Part shown: positions 1 through 7,099 of the stretch, in pieces | Position numbering within the stretch: the first letter of the stretch is position 1 | Layout: each line of letters begins with the position of its first letter | DNA from: Candidatus Sphingobacterium stercoripullorum | Lineage (GTDB): Bacteria; Bacteroidota; Bacteroidia; Sphingobacteriales; Sphingobacteriaceae | Direction: 5' to 3' | DNA: 23,354 nucleotides | NCBI GenBank assembly: GCA_019114715.1 | Contig: DXEZ01000150.1 | Span: 1-23,354, forward strand | Made by a program: the position numbers and the translations under genes | Notes under the pieces: model-generated | Databases searched by the model: none | Told to the model about the DNA's origin: nothing | The model's input: the letters and a program-made list of their open reading frames with translations, nothing else

Positions 1-132
1 AACCAAGAGTTGCGCCTTTTTGAGCTCACTAATAATATCCGAAGCATAAATCTCTCCTTGAGAAATTATGCTTAGAATACAATACTCAAGTATTCCCTTA
101 CGCATTTGAATTTGTGTGTTTTCTGCAATCAT
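1..132 (-). CDS. PadR-family transcriptional regulator, N-terminal part (cut by window edge)
   Basis: The minus strand from 132 reads 44 uninterrupted codons beginning MIAENTQIQMRKGILEYC and running off the window. This start is typical of the Bacteroidota PadR regulators, in which MRKGxLEYCIL opens helix 1 of the winged-helix DNA-binding domain and is followed by the ILSIIS and YASDIISELKKA segments. Family members are about 100-115 residues long, so more than half of the gene lies outside. PadR proteins are usually autoregulated repressors, and a palindrome at 160-180 overlaps this gene's promoter. The first ATG is preferred over the internal ATG at codon 10 because family members carry this short leader before MRKG. 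What follows the gene (often PspC-type membrane proteins in this group) cannot be seen. Confidence 0.88.
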   Translation of the reverse strand, partial: MIAENTQIQMRKGILEYCILSIISQGEIYASDIISELKKAQLLV

Positions 133-138
133 ACTATA

Positions 139-170
139 CAAAGATATAGGTTTTAAATCGTACTTTGCAA
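139..170 (-). promoter_or_regulatory. Bacteroidota-type promoter of padR
   Basis: Reading the minus strand, TATCTTTG at 146-139 matches the Bacteroidota -7 consensus TAnnTTTG. A TTG at 170-168 lies 21 bases upstream, within the accepted spacing for the -33 element. Only six bases separate the -7 box from the padR ATG, so the transcript would start almost at the start codon. The -33 element lies inside the palindrome at 160-180, which suggests repressor occlusion. The boxes are seen; their use is inferred. Confidence 0.6.
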
Positions 171-180
171 TACAAAGTAC
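160..180. promoter_or_regulatory. Palindromic operator candidate upstream of padR
   Basis: Two perfect 8-base arms, GTACTTTG (160-167) and CAAAGTAC (173-180), flank the 5-base spacer CAATA. The site covers the -33 region of the padR promoter. PadR proteins bind dyad-symmetric sites in their own promoters, so autoregulation is the simplest reading. No protein-binding evidence is available from sequence alone. Confidence 0.6.
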
Positions 181-212
181 CATGTCAAACTATAACGCAC
201 TGAAGCACAGTC

Positions 213-232
213 AAATAATTTTTAAATTATTT
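213..232. repeat. A/T-only inverted repeat between padR and the VanZ-like gene
   Basis: AAATAATTT (213-221) and AAATTATTT (224-232) are perfect reverse complements separated by TT and followed by TTTT. It sits in the divergent spacer between padR and the VanZ-like gene. All pairs are A-T, so a stable RNA hairpin is doubtful; it could be a protein-binding site or chance in AT-rich DNA. Confidence 0.4.
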
Positions 233-308
233 TTTCTCAGGTAATTAAAAGGTTAAATAATGAAAAGTTATTTCGTTTTTAATCTTATTATATCGACTTT
301 CGCCCTTG

Positions 309-707
309 ATGCGAGTATTTGTAAATTTCTTTCTTCCGGTTTTTTGGGCAGTCGTCATGATCGTCCTTTTTACCATGCCTCCAAGTGCAACTCCAAACGT
401 TCCACATTTCGAGGGTTTTGATAAATTAGTACACTGCGGAGTTTTTTTTGTGTTTACTTCTTTATTGCTCCATAGTATTATCCTCAATAGCAGGAAATCG
501 GCCCGGAAAATAAATAGCTGTATTTGGGTATTTATCATTGCGACAAGCTTCGCATTCTTAACCGAAGGGATACAATTATTTCTGACTAAGTCTAGACATG
601 CAGACTGGTGGGATATATTCGCCGATATGGTGGGTATAGGTATGGCAATTTTTGCCTTCTTATTATTCTTCTATAAAAGGACTAAAGACTCAAGTAAAAG
701 CAGCTAG
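309..707 (+). CDS. VanZ-like family integral membrane protein
   Basis: A 132-residue membrane protein with four probable spans (about residues 4-22, 38-58, 70-90 and 102-124). The VanZ-like signature is visible: FDKLVHCGVFF before span 2, and TEGIQLFL followed by RHADWWDIFADMVGIG leading into span 4. VanZ is named for a protein giving low-level teicoplanin resistance in enterococci, but most chromosomal homologues have no known substrate, so no resistance role should be read into it. Length is normal for the family. I use the ATG at 309; a TTG directly before it (306) is also possible. No Shine-Dalgarno is visible, as is usual here. It is convergent with rlmN, with 34 bases between the stop codons. 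Confidence 0.85.
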   Translation: MRVFVNFFLPVFWAVVMIVLFTMPPSATPNVPHFEGFDKLVHCGVFFVFTSLLLHSIILNSRKSARKINSCIWVFIIATSFAFLTEGIQLFLTKSRHADWWDIFADMVGIGMAIFAFLLFFYKRTKDSSKSS

Positions 708-741
708 CTGACTAGCAATTGTAGGCCAGCCGTATTTCATC

Positions 742-1782
742 TTATTTTTCTTTAATAGCCAATTGGCCGCAAGCTGCGTCAATATCTTTCCCCCTACTCC
801 TACGCACGGTAACACTGATATTTTGGGACTCTAAATAGGCTGCAAACTGGTCTATCTTGTCTTCCTCTGCGTTTTGGAAGTCGGCCATCTCAATAGGGTT
901 GTATTCAATTAAGTTAACTTTACTAGGGATCTGCTTACAAAAAACTGCTAATTCTTTGGCGTCTTCAATGGTATCGTTAAAATTATTGAAAACTATATAT
1001 TCAAATGTGATTTGATTTTTCGTCTTACCATGGAAATACAAAAGAGCATCCTTTAATACCTCTAGTGAGTTTTGCTCATTGATAGGCATGATTTTATCTC
1101 TTTTCTCATCATTCGCTGCATGAAGAGAAAGGGCAAGATTGAATCTAACAGCGTCATCACCGAGCTTCTTTATCATTTTAGCAATTCCTGCAGTGGAAAC
1201 AGTAATTCTACGTGGAGACATATTCAATCCATCCTCTGAAGTAATTCGATCAATGGCTTTTAACACCTGTGAATAGTTAAGCAAAGGCTCTCCCATGCCC
1301 ATAAATACAATATTGGTTAATCCCTGACCGTAATTTTTTAAGGCCTGCCGGTTAATTAACACTACTTGATCGTATATTTCTTCCGCATACACATTCCGCT
1401 TCCTATCCATATAACCTGTAGCACAGAATTTACAACTCAAGCTACAACCCACTTGGGAGCTTACGCATGCTGTCATACGGTCGGAGGTCGGTATTAATAC
1501 ACCTTCAATCTTCTCTCCATCAAATAGCTTAAAAATGCTCTTTATAGTTTTATCAGCAGCAACCTGAAGACTCTCTACCTCCACTTCCCTAAAAAAGTAA
1601 TTTTCGATCAGCTTTTCTCTTAGCCCTAAGCTCAAATTACTCATTTGGTTAAAGTCCACACAAGACTTCTCCCAAAGCCACTGGAATAATTGCTTGGACC
1701 GAAATTTGGGTTCATTTAGCGCTACCAATTGCTCTTGAAGCTGCTCTAAACTCTGTTCTCTAATTGCTATTTTTTTCTCCAC
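742..1782 (-). CDS. rlmN: 23S rRNA (adenine2503-C2)-methyltransferase RlmN
   Basis: Radical-SAM methyltransferase that methylates C2 of A2503 in 23S rRNA, and A37 of some tRNAs in well-studied species. From the GTG at 1782 it is 346 residues, the usual family length. The radical-SAM cluster motif CX3CX2C is at C113, C117 and C120 (CSLSCKFC), preceded by C106 in ACVSSQVGC, and the methyl-carrying cysteine is C338 in the C-terminal AACGQLA. Further family motifs are FMGMGEPLLN and RRITVSTAG. An in-frame ATG exists at 1875, but the extra 31 residues have no family character and a TATCTTTG promoter box lies between it and the GTG, so GTG at 1782 is the likely start. The gene appears to be monocistronic. 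Confidence 0.96.
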   Translation of the reverse strand: MEKKIAIREQSLEQLQEQLVALNEPKFRSKQLFQWLWEKSCVDFNQMSNLSLGLREKLIENYFFREVEVESLQVAADKTIKSIFKLFDGEKIEGVLIPTSDRMTACVSSQVGCSLSCKFCATGYMDRKRNVYAEEIYDQVVLINRQALKNYGQGLTNIVFMGMGEPLLNYSQVLKAIDRITSEDGLNMSPRRITVSTAGIAKMIKKLGDDAVRFNLALSLHAANDEKRDKIMPINEQNSLEVLKDALLYFHGKTKNQITFEYIVFNNFNDTIEDAKELAVFCKQIPSKVNLIEYNPIEMADFQNAEEDKIDQFAAYLESQNISVTVRRSRGKDIDAACGQLAIKEK

Positions 1783-1789
1783 TATGGTG

Positions 1790-1797
1790 CAAAGATA
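1790..1797 (-). promoter_or_regulatory. -7 promoter element of rlmN
   Basis: TATCTTTG on the minus strand fits TAnnTTTG exactly. It ends seven bases before the GTG start of rlmN, so transcription would begin only a few bases upstream of the start codon. I could not find a convincing TTG -33 element at 19-21 bases. Confidence 0.5.
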
Positions 1798-1987
1798 GAG
1801 AGTTTTTTTCACGGGTCCTAAGGAAATCACTGAATTACAATCGTATTGTGCCGCTAGAAAGAAGGAAAAAGCCATTCCGTAGAATTTGACTTAACTTTTT
1901 ACGCTAGCACGACATTAAGAAGCCAATCGCAATGCCCGTTTACGAAGAAATAGGAGAACTCGCACCAGTCCCAACCTTACTACCCGA

Positions 1988-2593
1988 TTATTTGGAAAGT
2001 ATATGCCTAATCTTTTCTTTTAATGAAGGCAAAACATCGGTTTTAAACCAAGGGTTTTTATTCTGCCAAATGAAATTCCTAGGAGATGGATGGGGAAGGG
2101 GAAAATACTTCGGTAGAAACTCGTGATAATGAGAGACATTTTTTGTCAGTGTTTTATAGCCGTTCTTTAAATAATATTTTTGGGCATATTGACCTATTAA
2201 CAATATTAGCTCTAAGTTTTCAATCTTTTCAATGAGATTGCCGTGCCAAAGAGGCGCGCAAACTTTAGAAGGAGGCAGATCGCCAGATGGTCCCTTACCG
2301 GGGTAACAGAAGCCCATAGGAACAATTGCAAATTTATTGGTATCATAGAATTCTTCAGGGGTTACTCCAAGCCAATCCCTAAGGGCCTGACCACTGGCAT
2401 CGTTCCAAGGGATTCCGGTTAAGTGGACTTTTCTACCAGGAGCCTGCCCTACAACCAAGATTTTACTTTGCGAACTCGCTTGTAACACCGGATTGGGCTC
2501 AAGAAAATCTTCACACACCCGGCATGCTCTAATAACCGAAATTAAGTCATCCATACTTTTTGCCTTTTGATTTGAAAATGTATCTTCGCCCAT
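1988..2593 (-). CDS. Uracil-DNA glycosylase family protein with four cluster-type cysteines
   Basis: A 201-residue member of the uracil-DNA glycosylase superfamily, which cuts uracil bases from DNA to start base-excision repair. Motif A is GQAPG (residues 49-53) and motif B is LPHPSPRN (166-173). Cysteines 24, 27, 96 and 112 have the same 3- and 16-residue spacings as the four cysteines that bind a 4Fe-4S cluster in thermophilic family 4 enzymes, so an iron-sulfur cluster is likely. Motif A continues HLTGIPWNDASG, which differs from the classical family 4, family 5 and UdgX sequences. This matches a widespread clade usually annotated only as uracil-DNA glycosylase family protein. The start at 2593 is the first ATG; M14 is an alternative. 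A 205-base spacer, with no gene seen in it, separates its stop from the rlmN start. Confidence 0.85.
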   Translation of the reverse strand: MGEDTFSNQKAKSMDDLISVIRACRVCEDFLEPNPVLQASSQSKILVVGQAPGRKVHLTGIPWNDASGQALRDWLGVTPEEFYDTNKFAIVPMGFCYPGKGPSGDLPPSKVCAPLWHGNLIEKIENLELILLIGQYAQKYYLKNGYKTLTKNVSHYHEFLPKYFPLPHPSPRNFIWQNKNPWFKTDVLPSLKEKIRHILSK

Positions 2594-2620
2594 AATTTTG
2601 TTTTAGCAAAGTAGTTAATT

Positions 2621-2633
2621 TTTGTTAAACAAA
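2621..2633. promoter_or_regulatory. Short palindrome in the divergent glycosylase/efflux spacer
   Basis: TTTGTT and AACAAA arms around a single central base. It lies 28 bases upstream of the glycosylase start, just before a TACTTTG (minus strand, 2613-2607) that resembles a -7 box lacking one spacer base. It may be part of that promoter region or a regulator site; a 13-base palindrome in AT-rich DNA can also be chance. Confidence 0.3.
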
Positions 2634-2639
2634 TCATAA

Positions 2640-2669
2640 TTGGCCCGTTTTATGCGTTATATAGCGTAG
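2640..2669 (+). promoter_or_regulatory. Candidate promoter of the efflux operon
   Basis: TTG at 2640-2642 is followed after exactly 19 bases by TAGCGTAG (2662-2669), which matches TAnnTTTG at four of six fixed positions. The predicted transcription start would fall at about 2673-2676, at the left edge of the palindrome at 2674-2691. The geometry is good but the -7 match is imperfect. Confidence 0.3.
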
Positions 2670-2673
2670 ACAG

Positions 2674-2691
2674 TGTAACCAACTGGTTACA
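2674..2691. promoter_or_regulatory. Operator-like palindrome upstream of the RND efflux operon
   Basis: TGTAACCA and TGGTTACA are perfect 8-base arms around the spacer AC. The site ends 18 bases before the adaptor start codon and overlaps the predicted transcription start. Compact palindromes of this form are typical of TetR/AcrR repressors, which commonly control tripartite efflux operons. No tetR gene lies in the window, so the partner would be encoded elsewhere. The palindrome is seen; the repressor class is inferred. Confidence 0.65.
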
Positions 2692-2709
2692 ATAGTAAGA
2701 AGAAATTAC

Positions 2710-3876
2710 ATGGTTATGTTCAAATTAATTAATCTAAATTCTGTAATAGTAGCTCTCATTTTATGTGCTGGAGCAACGGGCTTAACAAGCTGTAACTCTG
2801 GCCGCACAGAAGAAAGTGAGCTTCAAAGCAAAGGGATTGCTTTACCTGTACTGAGGATTGACACAAGTGACGCCACTACTGTGAAGAGTTACCTAGGTAC
2901 AATAGAAGGTAAAGTGAATGTGGAAATCCGTCCGCAAGTGGTTGGAATATTACAGGAAATATACGTGGATGAAGGGGTGTTCGTAGAAAAGGGCGAAAAG
3001 TTATTCAAAATAGATGCCTCTTCTTACCAAGAGGAGTTAAATAATGCCGTGGCTAATCAAAATGTAGCCAAAGCAAAGCTTGAAAACGCAAAATTGGAAG
3101 TCGAAAGACTACGTCCTTTAGTTGAAAACGACGTAATCTCACCTGTAAGGCTGGAGTCTGCTCTCTCTGACTATGAAGTTGCGAAAGCGACTTTAGATCA
3201 AGCTGGAGCAGCGGTTAGAGGGGCGGAGATTAGCAAAGACTATACAATAATCACTGCACCTGTTAGCGGATACATTGGCCGCATTCCTAAACGAATTGGA
3301 AACTTAGTTAGCAGTAGCGATAAGGAGCCATTAACTGTATTGTCAGATGTTCAAGAGGTATACGTCTACTTTTCGATGAATGAAGCTGACTTTTTATACT
3401 TCACCAAATTAAAAGCCAAAGAAGATAGCATAATGGGTATAGAATACGATAAAAGACATCGTTTAAACTTTCCTGATGTATCGTTAATTTTGGCCGATGG
3501 TGAGGAGTACAGTAGCAAAGGTGTGGTCGACGCCATTAACGGGCAGGTCGACAGAAATACAGGAGCAATATCTTTAAGAGCTACGTTCCCTAACGAGAAA
3601 AACATATTACGTTCCGGAAGTACCGGTACGCTCAAAGTATCTGAATCGAAAGAAGGAGTAATACAAGTTCCACAAATTGCAACCAGTCAATTACAAGACA
3701 GAACCTTTGTTTTCGTATTAAATAAAGAAAACAAAGCGGAAACAAGAAACGTCAAAATAGGTGGCAAAAGTAAAGATCAGTATATCATTACTGAAGGTTT
3801 AAAAGTGGGAGACCGTGTAATTCTTTCAGGTTTAGATAAAATCACTGAAGGCTCAGCTATTCTGCCTTTAGAATAA
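2710..3876 (+). CDS. RND efflux periplasmic adaptor (membrane fusion lipoprotein)
   Basis: A 388-residue AcrA/MexA-type adaptor that joins the inner-membrane pump to the outer-membrane channel. The N-terminus is a lipoprotein signal with lipobox LTSC (acylated C28). A biotinyl-lipoyl-like half motif follows (VNVEIRPQVVGILQEIYVDE), then the helical hairpin at about residues 100-165 (coiled coil, ANQNVAKAKLENAKLEVERL), the second lipoyl half (ITAPVSGYIGRIPKRIGNLV), a beta-barrel, and the C-terminal membrane-proximal domain ending GDRVILSGLDKITEG. Length is normal. It is the first gene of a three-gene operon; a second ATG two codons in (2716) is an alternative start. An 11-bp hairpin lies between it and the pump gene. 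Confidence 0.95.
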   Translation: MVMFKLINLNSVIVALILCAGATGLTSCNSGRTEESELQSKGIALPVLRIDTSDATTVKSYLGTIEGKVNVEIRPQVVGILQEIYVDEGVFVEKGEKLFKIDASSYQEELNNAVANQNVAKAKLENAKLEVERLRPLVENDVISPVRLESALSDYEVAKATLDQAGAAVRGAEISKDYTIITAPVSGYIGRIPKRIGNLVSSSDKEPLTVLSDVQEVYVYFSMNEADFLYFTKLKAKEDSIMGIEYDKRHRLNFPDVSLILADGEEYSSKGVVDAINGQVDRNTGAISLRATFPNEKNILRSGSTGTLKVSESKEGVIQVPQIATSQLQDRTFVFVLNKENKAETRNVKIGGKSKDQYIITEGLKVGDRVILSGLDKITEGSAILPLE

Positions 3877-3901
3877 TTAAAACTATTTTTTATTAATGCT
3901 T

Positions 3902-3929
3902 ATAGAAGTAGCCTCAAAGCTATTTCTAT
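3902..3929 (+). other. Intercistronic RNA hairpin between adaptor and pump genes
   Basis: ATAGAAGTAGC (3902-3912) and GCTATTTCTAT (3919-3929) form an 11-bp stem with one G-U pair and the loop CTCAAA. No T-run follows, so it is not a standard terminator. Such hairpins often mark RNA processing or stabilise the upstream message and so adjust subunit ratios within an operon. Confidence 0.5.
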
Positions 3930-3948
3930 GGGCAATTCTAATTGAAAT

Positions 3949-6900
3949 ATGATTAAAACTTTCATTAGTAGGCCCGTATTGGCAACTGTGATTTCCATCA
4001 TATTGGTCATACTGGGTATTGTAGGCTTAGAGTCTCTTCCCGTTACCAGATTCCCAGATATTGCGCCTCCAAGTGTAGTGGTTTCTTTGAGTTACCCTGG
4101 TGCGAACTCTGAAACAGTAGCCGAGAGTGTATTGCTTCCCGTAGAAGAAGCTATTAACGGAGTAGATGACATGACCTACATCAAGTCATCAGCAACAAAC
4201 TCTGGATCAGGATCCATACAGGTTTTCTTTAAACCTGGAACAAACCCCGATATTGCCTCGGTAAACGTGCAGACTAGAATTTCGAAAGCTGCATCGCAAA
4301 TTCCAAGTGAAGTCAATGAAAACGGTATCACCGTTCAGCCTAGGCAAAGTGGTATTATTATGACCATCAACTTGTTTTCCAATCATAAAGACTCCATTTA
4401 TGATGAAACATTTTTACAAGCTTACGCTCAGATAAACATGATTCGCCCGCTTTTACGTATCGATGGCGTAGCACAAGTTTCCAGAGTCGGAGCACGAGAT
4501 TACTCCATGCGTGTTTGGCTGAACCCAGAAAAGCTTGCTCTTTACAACTTGGTACCTCAAGACATCACTAAAGCAATAAGCGACCAAAACTTTGAAATTG
4601 CTCCTGGTAAATTTGGTGAAGCAACGGATGAAGTTTTTGAAACGGTAATCAAACACAAAGGAAGGCTAACTACCCCCGAAGAATTTGAAAGCTTAGTTAT
4701 CAAAACAAATGAAGATGGCTCTGTATTGTATTTAAGAGATGTCGCTAGGATTGAATTTGGTGCGACGAACTTAAACAGTGATAATAAAGTTGATGGACTT
4801 CCTGGATTGACCATTAACATCACACAGACTAGTGGCTCCAACGCGCACGACATCGATGTGGAAATTCGCAAAACATTAGAAGAAATGTCGGCGAGCTTCC
4901 CAGAAGGAGTAGAATACGAGATTTCATACAGCGTGCGGGATCAAATTGATGAGTCTATAAATCAGCTTAAGTACACTTTATTTGAAGCATTTATTTTAGT
5001 ATTCCTAATTGTTTTTATATTCCTTCAGGACTTCCGATCGACCCTAATCCCCGCTATTGCTATCCCAGTATCACTGGTAGGAACTTTCTTTTTCTTAAGC
5101 CTTTTTGGTTTCTCCCTGAACGTTTTGACCATGTTTGCCTTGGTTCTAGCCATTGGTATTGTGGTGGATGACGCCATCGTTGTTGTGGAGGCCGTACACC
5201 AAAAAATGCATGAAACAAAGCTACCTCCAAAAGAGGCTACCATTCAAACAATGAATGAAATTACAGGCGCCATTATATCTATCACATTAGTCATGTCGGC
5301 TGTATTTTTACCCGTAGGCTTTATGGAAGGCCCTGTAGGTGCCTTCTATAGGCAGTTCGCTTACACTTTAGCTACGGCAATTTTAATTTCTGCAGTCAAT
5401 GCATTGACATTAAGCCCGGCCTTATGTGCCTTGTTTTTAAAACCAATTGAGGAAGATCCAGACGATAAGAAAAGTGGTTTCAAAGGGTTTCTGCAGCGAT
5501 TCTTTAAAAGCTTCAACGTAGCATTTGAAAAGCTTACCAACAAGTACATCCATGGGGTGCGCTTCTTAATCAAAAAGCCAGCAATTGGTTGGGCAGGATT
5601 GGTTTTAACAATAGCAATAGGTGTCTTATTAATGGCAAAGACACCACGAAGCTTTATCCCTACTGAGGATGACAGCTTTGTCACCTATGCCCTTCAAATG
5701 CCACCAGGAGCTTCGCTATCCAGGACTACGCAAGTCCTAAGGAAGGCCGATAGCATCATGCAAAAGCGAACAGATATTGCAGGTATGACTACCGTGTCTG
5801 GCTTCAACCCACTTGATGGAGGGGTCAGCCCAGCATTTGCCGCAGGATACATAAATTTAAAAGGTCATAAAGACCGAAAAGAGATCAAAGACATCAATGC
5901 TTTTATGGATACAGTCCGGAAAGATTTATCGCAAATAAATGAAGCAACATTTAAAGTATACCCGAGACCAACCATACAAGGTTTTGGTGACTTTGCCGGA
6001 GTTGAGCTCGTTCTACAAGATAGACTTGGAGGGGATATTCGGGATTTTGATAAATTTTCAGAATCGTTCATCAACGAAATTAATCAATTACCAGAAGTCG
6101 GAAATGCATACACAACTTTCAAATCAAACTTTCCACAATATGAAGTGGATATTGATGTAGTGAAAGCAAAGGCGATGGGTGTTGACATCAAAGACATGAT
6201 GAATACCCTGCGCTATTATTTTGCCAGAACAAATGCAGGAGACTTTAGTAGATTCAGTAGGACCTACCGGGTGTATATGATGTCGGATTTTGACTATAGA
6301 ACAGATCCAGAATCTCTAAGTTCAATCTACGTTCGGAACAAAGATGGAGGGATGGTTCCTGTGAGCACTCTTGTTAGTTTGAATCCAATAATAGGTCCCG
6401 AAACAATAACAAGGTACAATCTTTATAACGCTATTTCAGTAAATGCAGACCCAGCTTCGGGTTACAGTACAGGTGACGTTATGGAAGCTATAGAAAAGCT
6501 TGCTATAGAAAAAATGCCGGTCAATTATGGGTTTGAATGGACAGGTATGAGCTACGAAGAAAGTAAATCTGGTTCTCAAACTTATTTGATATTCTTCTTA
6601 AGCTTCTTATTCATATATTTCATTCTCGCAGCCCAATATGAAAGCTACATATTACCTTGGGCAGTATTGTTATCCATCCCAATTGGATTAGCAGGAGTAT
6701 TTATAGCAGTGCTATCTGCGGGATTAGAAAATAATATTTACGTGCAAGTGGGTATTGTAATGCTGATCGGTTTATTGGCCAAAAACGCCATTTTAATTGT
6801 AGAGTTCGCGATTCAGCAAAGAGATAAAGGGCAGAGTTTATTTGATGCTGCAATTAATGGAGCGCGACTGAGACTTCGTCCAATATTAATGACCTCTTTG

Positions 6901-7095
6901 GCATTTATCATGGGGCTAACTCCATTGATGTGGTCCGTCGGGCCATCGGCAATAGGTAACCACTCTATAAGTTTTAGTGCAGCTGGAGGGATGTTGTTTG
7001 GATCTATACTAGGAGTATTTATAATTCCACTTCTTTTTGTAGTATTTAAACGGATAGATGAATCAATCAAAAATAAGTTGGCGAGTAAACGATAG
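3949..7095 (+). CDS. RND multidrug efflux pump, inner-membrane permease (HAE1 family)
   Basis: A 1048-residue AcrB/MexB-type proton-drug antiporter of the inner membrane. The start MIKTFISRPVLATVISIIL is the classic first span. Two large periplasmic loops and twelve expected spans follow in the duplicated RND layout. The proton-relay aspartates are D407 and D408 (GIVVDDAIVVVEAV), the same positions as in E. coli AcrB, and the span-10 lysine is K945 in GLLAKNAILIVEFA. Both halves show the usual GF(S)LNxLTMFALVLAIG and YVQVGIVMLIGL segments. Length is typical, with no truncation. It lies 72 bases after the adaptor gene and 4 bases before the outer-membrane factor start, so it is clearly co-transcribed. 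Substrates cannot be predicted. Confidence 0.97.
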   Translation: MIKTFISRPVLATVISIILVILGIVGLESLPVTRFPDIAPPSVVVSLSYPGANSETVAESVLLPVEEAINGVDDMTYIKSSATNSGSGSIQVFFKPGTNPDIASVNVQTRISKAASQIPSEVNENGITVQPRQSGIIMTINLFSNHKDSIYDETFLQAYAQINMIRPLLRIDGVAQVSRVGARDYSMRVWLNPEKLALYNLVPQDITKAISDQNFEIAPGKFGEATDEVFETVIKHKGRLTTPEEFESLVIKTNEDGSVLYLRDVARIEFGATNLNSDNKVDGLPGLTINITQTSGSNAHDIDVEIRKTLEEMSASFPEGVEYEISYSVRDQIDESINQLKYTLFEAFILVFLIVFIFLQDFRSTLIPAIAIPVSLVGTFFFLSLFGFSLNVLTMFALVLAIGIVVDDAIVVVEAVHQKMHETKLPPKEATIQTMNEITGAIISITLVMSAVFLPVGFMEGPVGAFYRQFAYTLATAILISAVNALTLSPALCALFLKPIEEDPDDKKSGFKGFLQRFFKSFNVAFEKLTNKYIHGVRFLIKKPAIGWAGLVLTIAIGVLLMAKTPRSFIPTEDDSFVTYALQMPPGASLSRTTQVLRKADSIMQKRTDIAGMTTVSGFNPLDGGVSPAFAAGYINLKGHKDRKEIKDINAFMDTVRKDLSQINEATFKVYPRPTIQGFGDFAGVELVLQDRLGGDIRDFDKFSESFINEINQLPEVGNAYTTFKSNFPQYEVDIDVVKAKAMGVDIKDMMNTLRYYFARTNAGDFSRFSRTYRVYMMSDFDYRTDPESLSSIYVRNKDGGMVPVSTLVSLNPIIGPETITRYNLYNAISVNADPASGYSTGDVMEAIEKLAIEKMPVNYGFEWTGMSYEESKSGSQTYLIFFLSFLFIYFILAAQYESYILPWAVLLSIPIGLAGVFIAVLSAGLENNIYVQVGIVMLIGLLAKNAILIVEFAIQQRDKGQSLFDAAINGARLRLRPILMTSLAFIMGLTPLMWSVGPSAIGNHSISFSAAGGMLFGSILGVFIIPLLFVVFKRIDESIKNKLASKR

Positions 7096-7099
7096 AAAA

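Noticed and set aside
260..420. Short plus-strand frame starting ATGAAAAGTTAT with a good AAAAGG upstream
   Set aside because: It runs in another frame into the VanZ-like gene, ends after about 50 codons and has no domain or membrane character. The VanZ frame has clear family motifs.
1783..1875. N-terminal extension of RlmN from the ATG at 1875
   Set aside because: The residues do not resemble any RlmN N-terminus and a promoter box lies between this ATG and the GTG at 1782.
1932..2126. 64-codon plus-strand frame opposite the glycosylase 3' end
   Set aside because: It is antisense to a convincing coding region, low in complexity and without features of its own.
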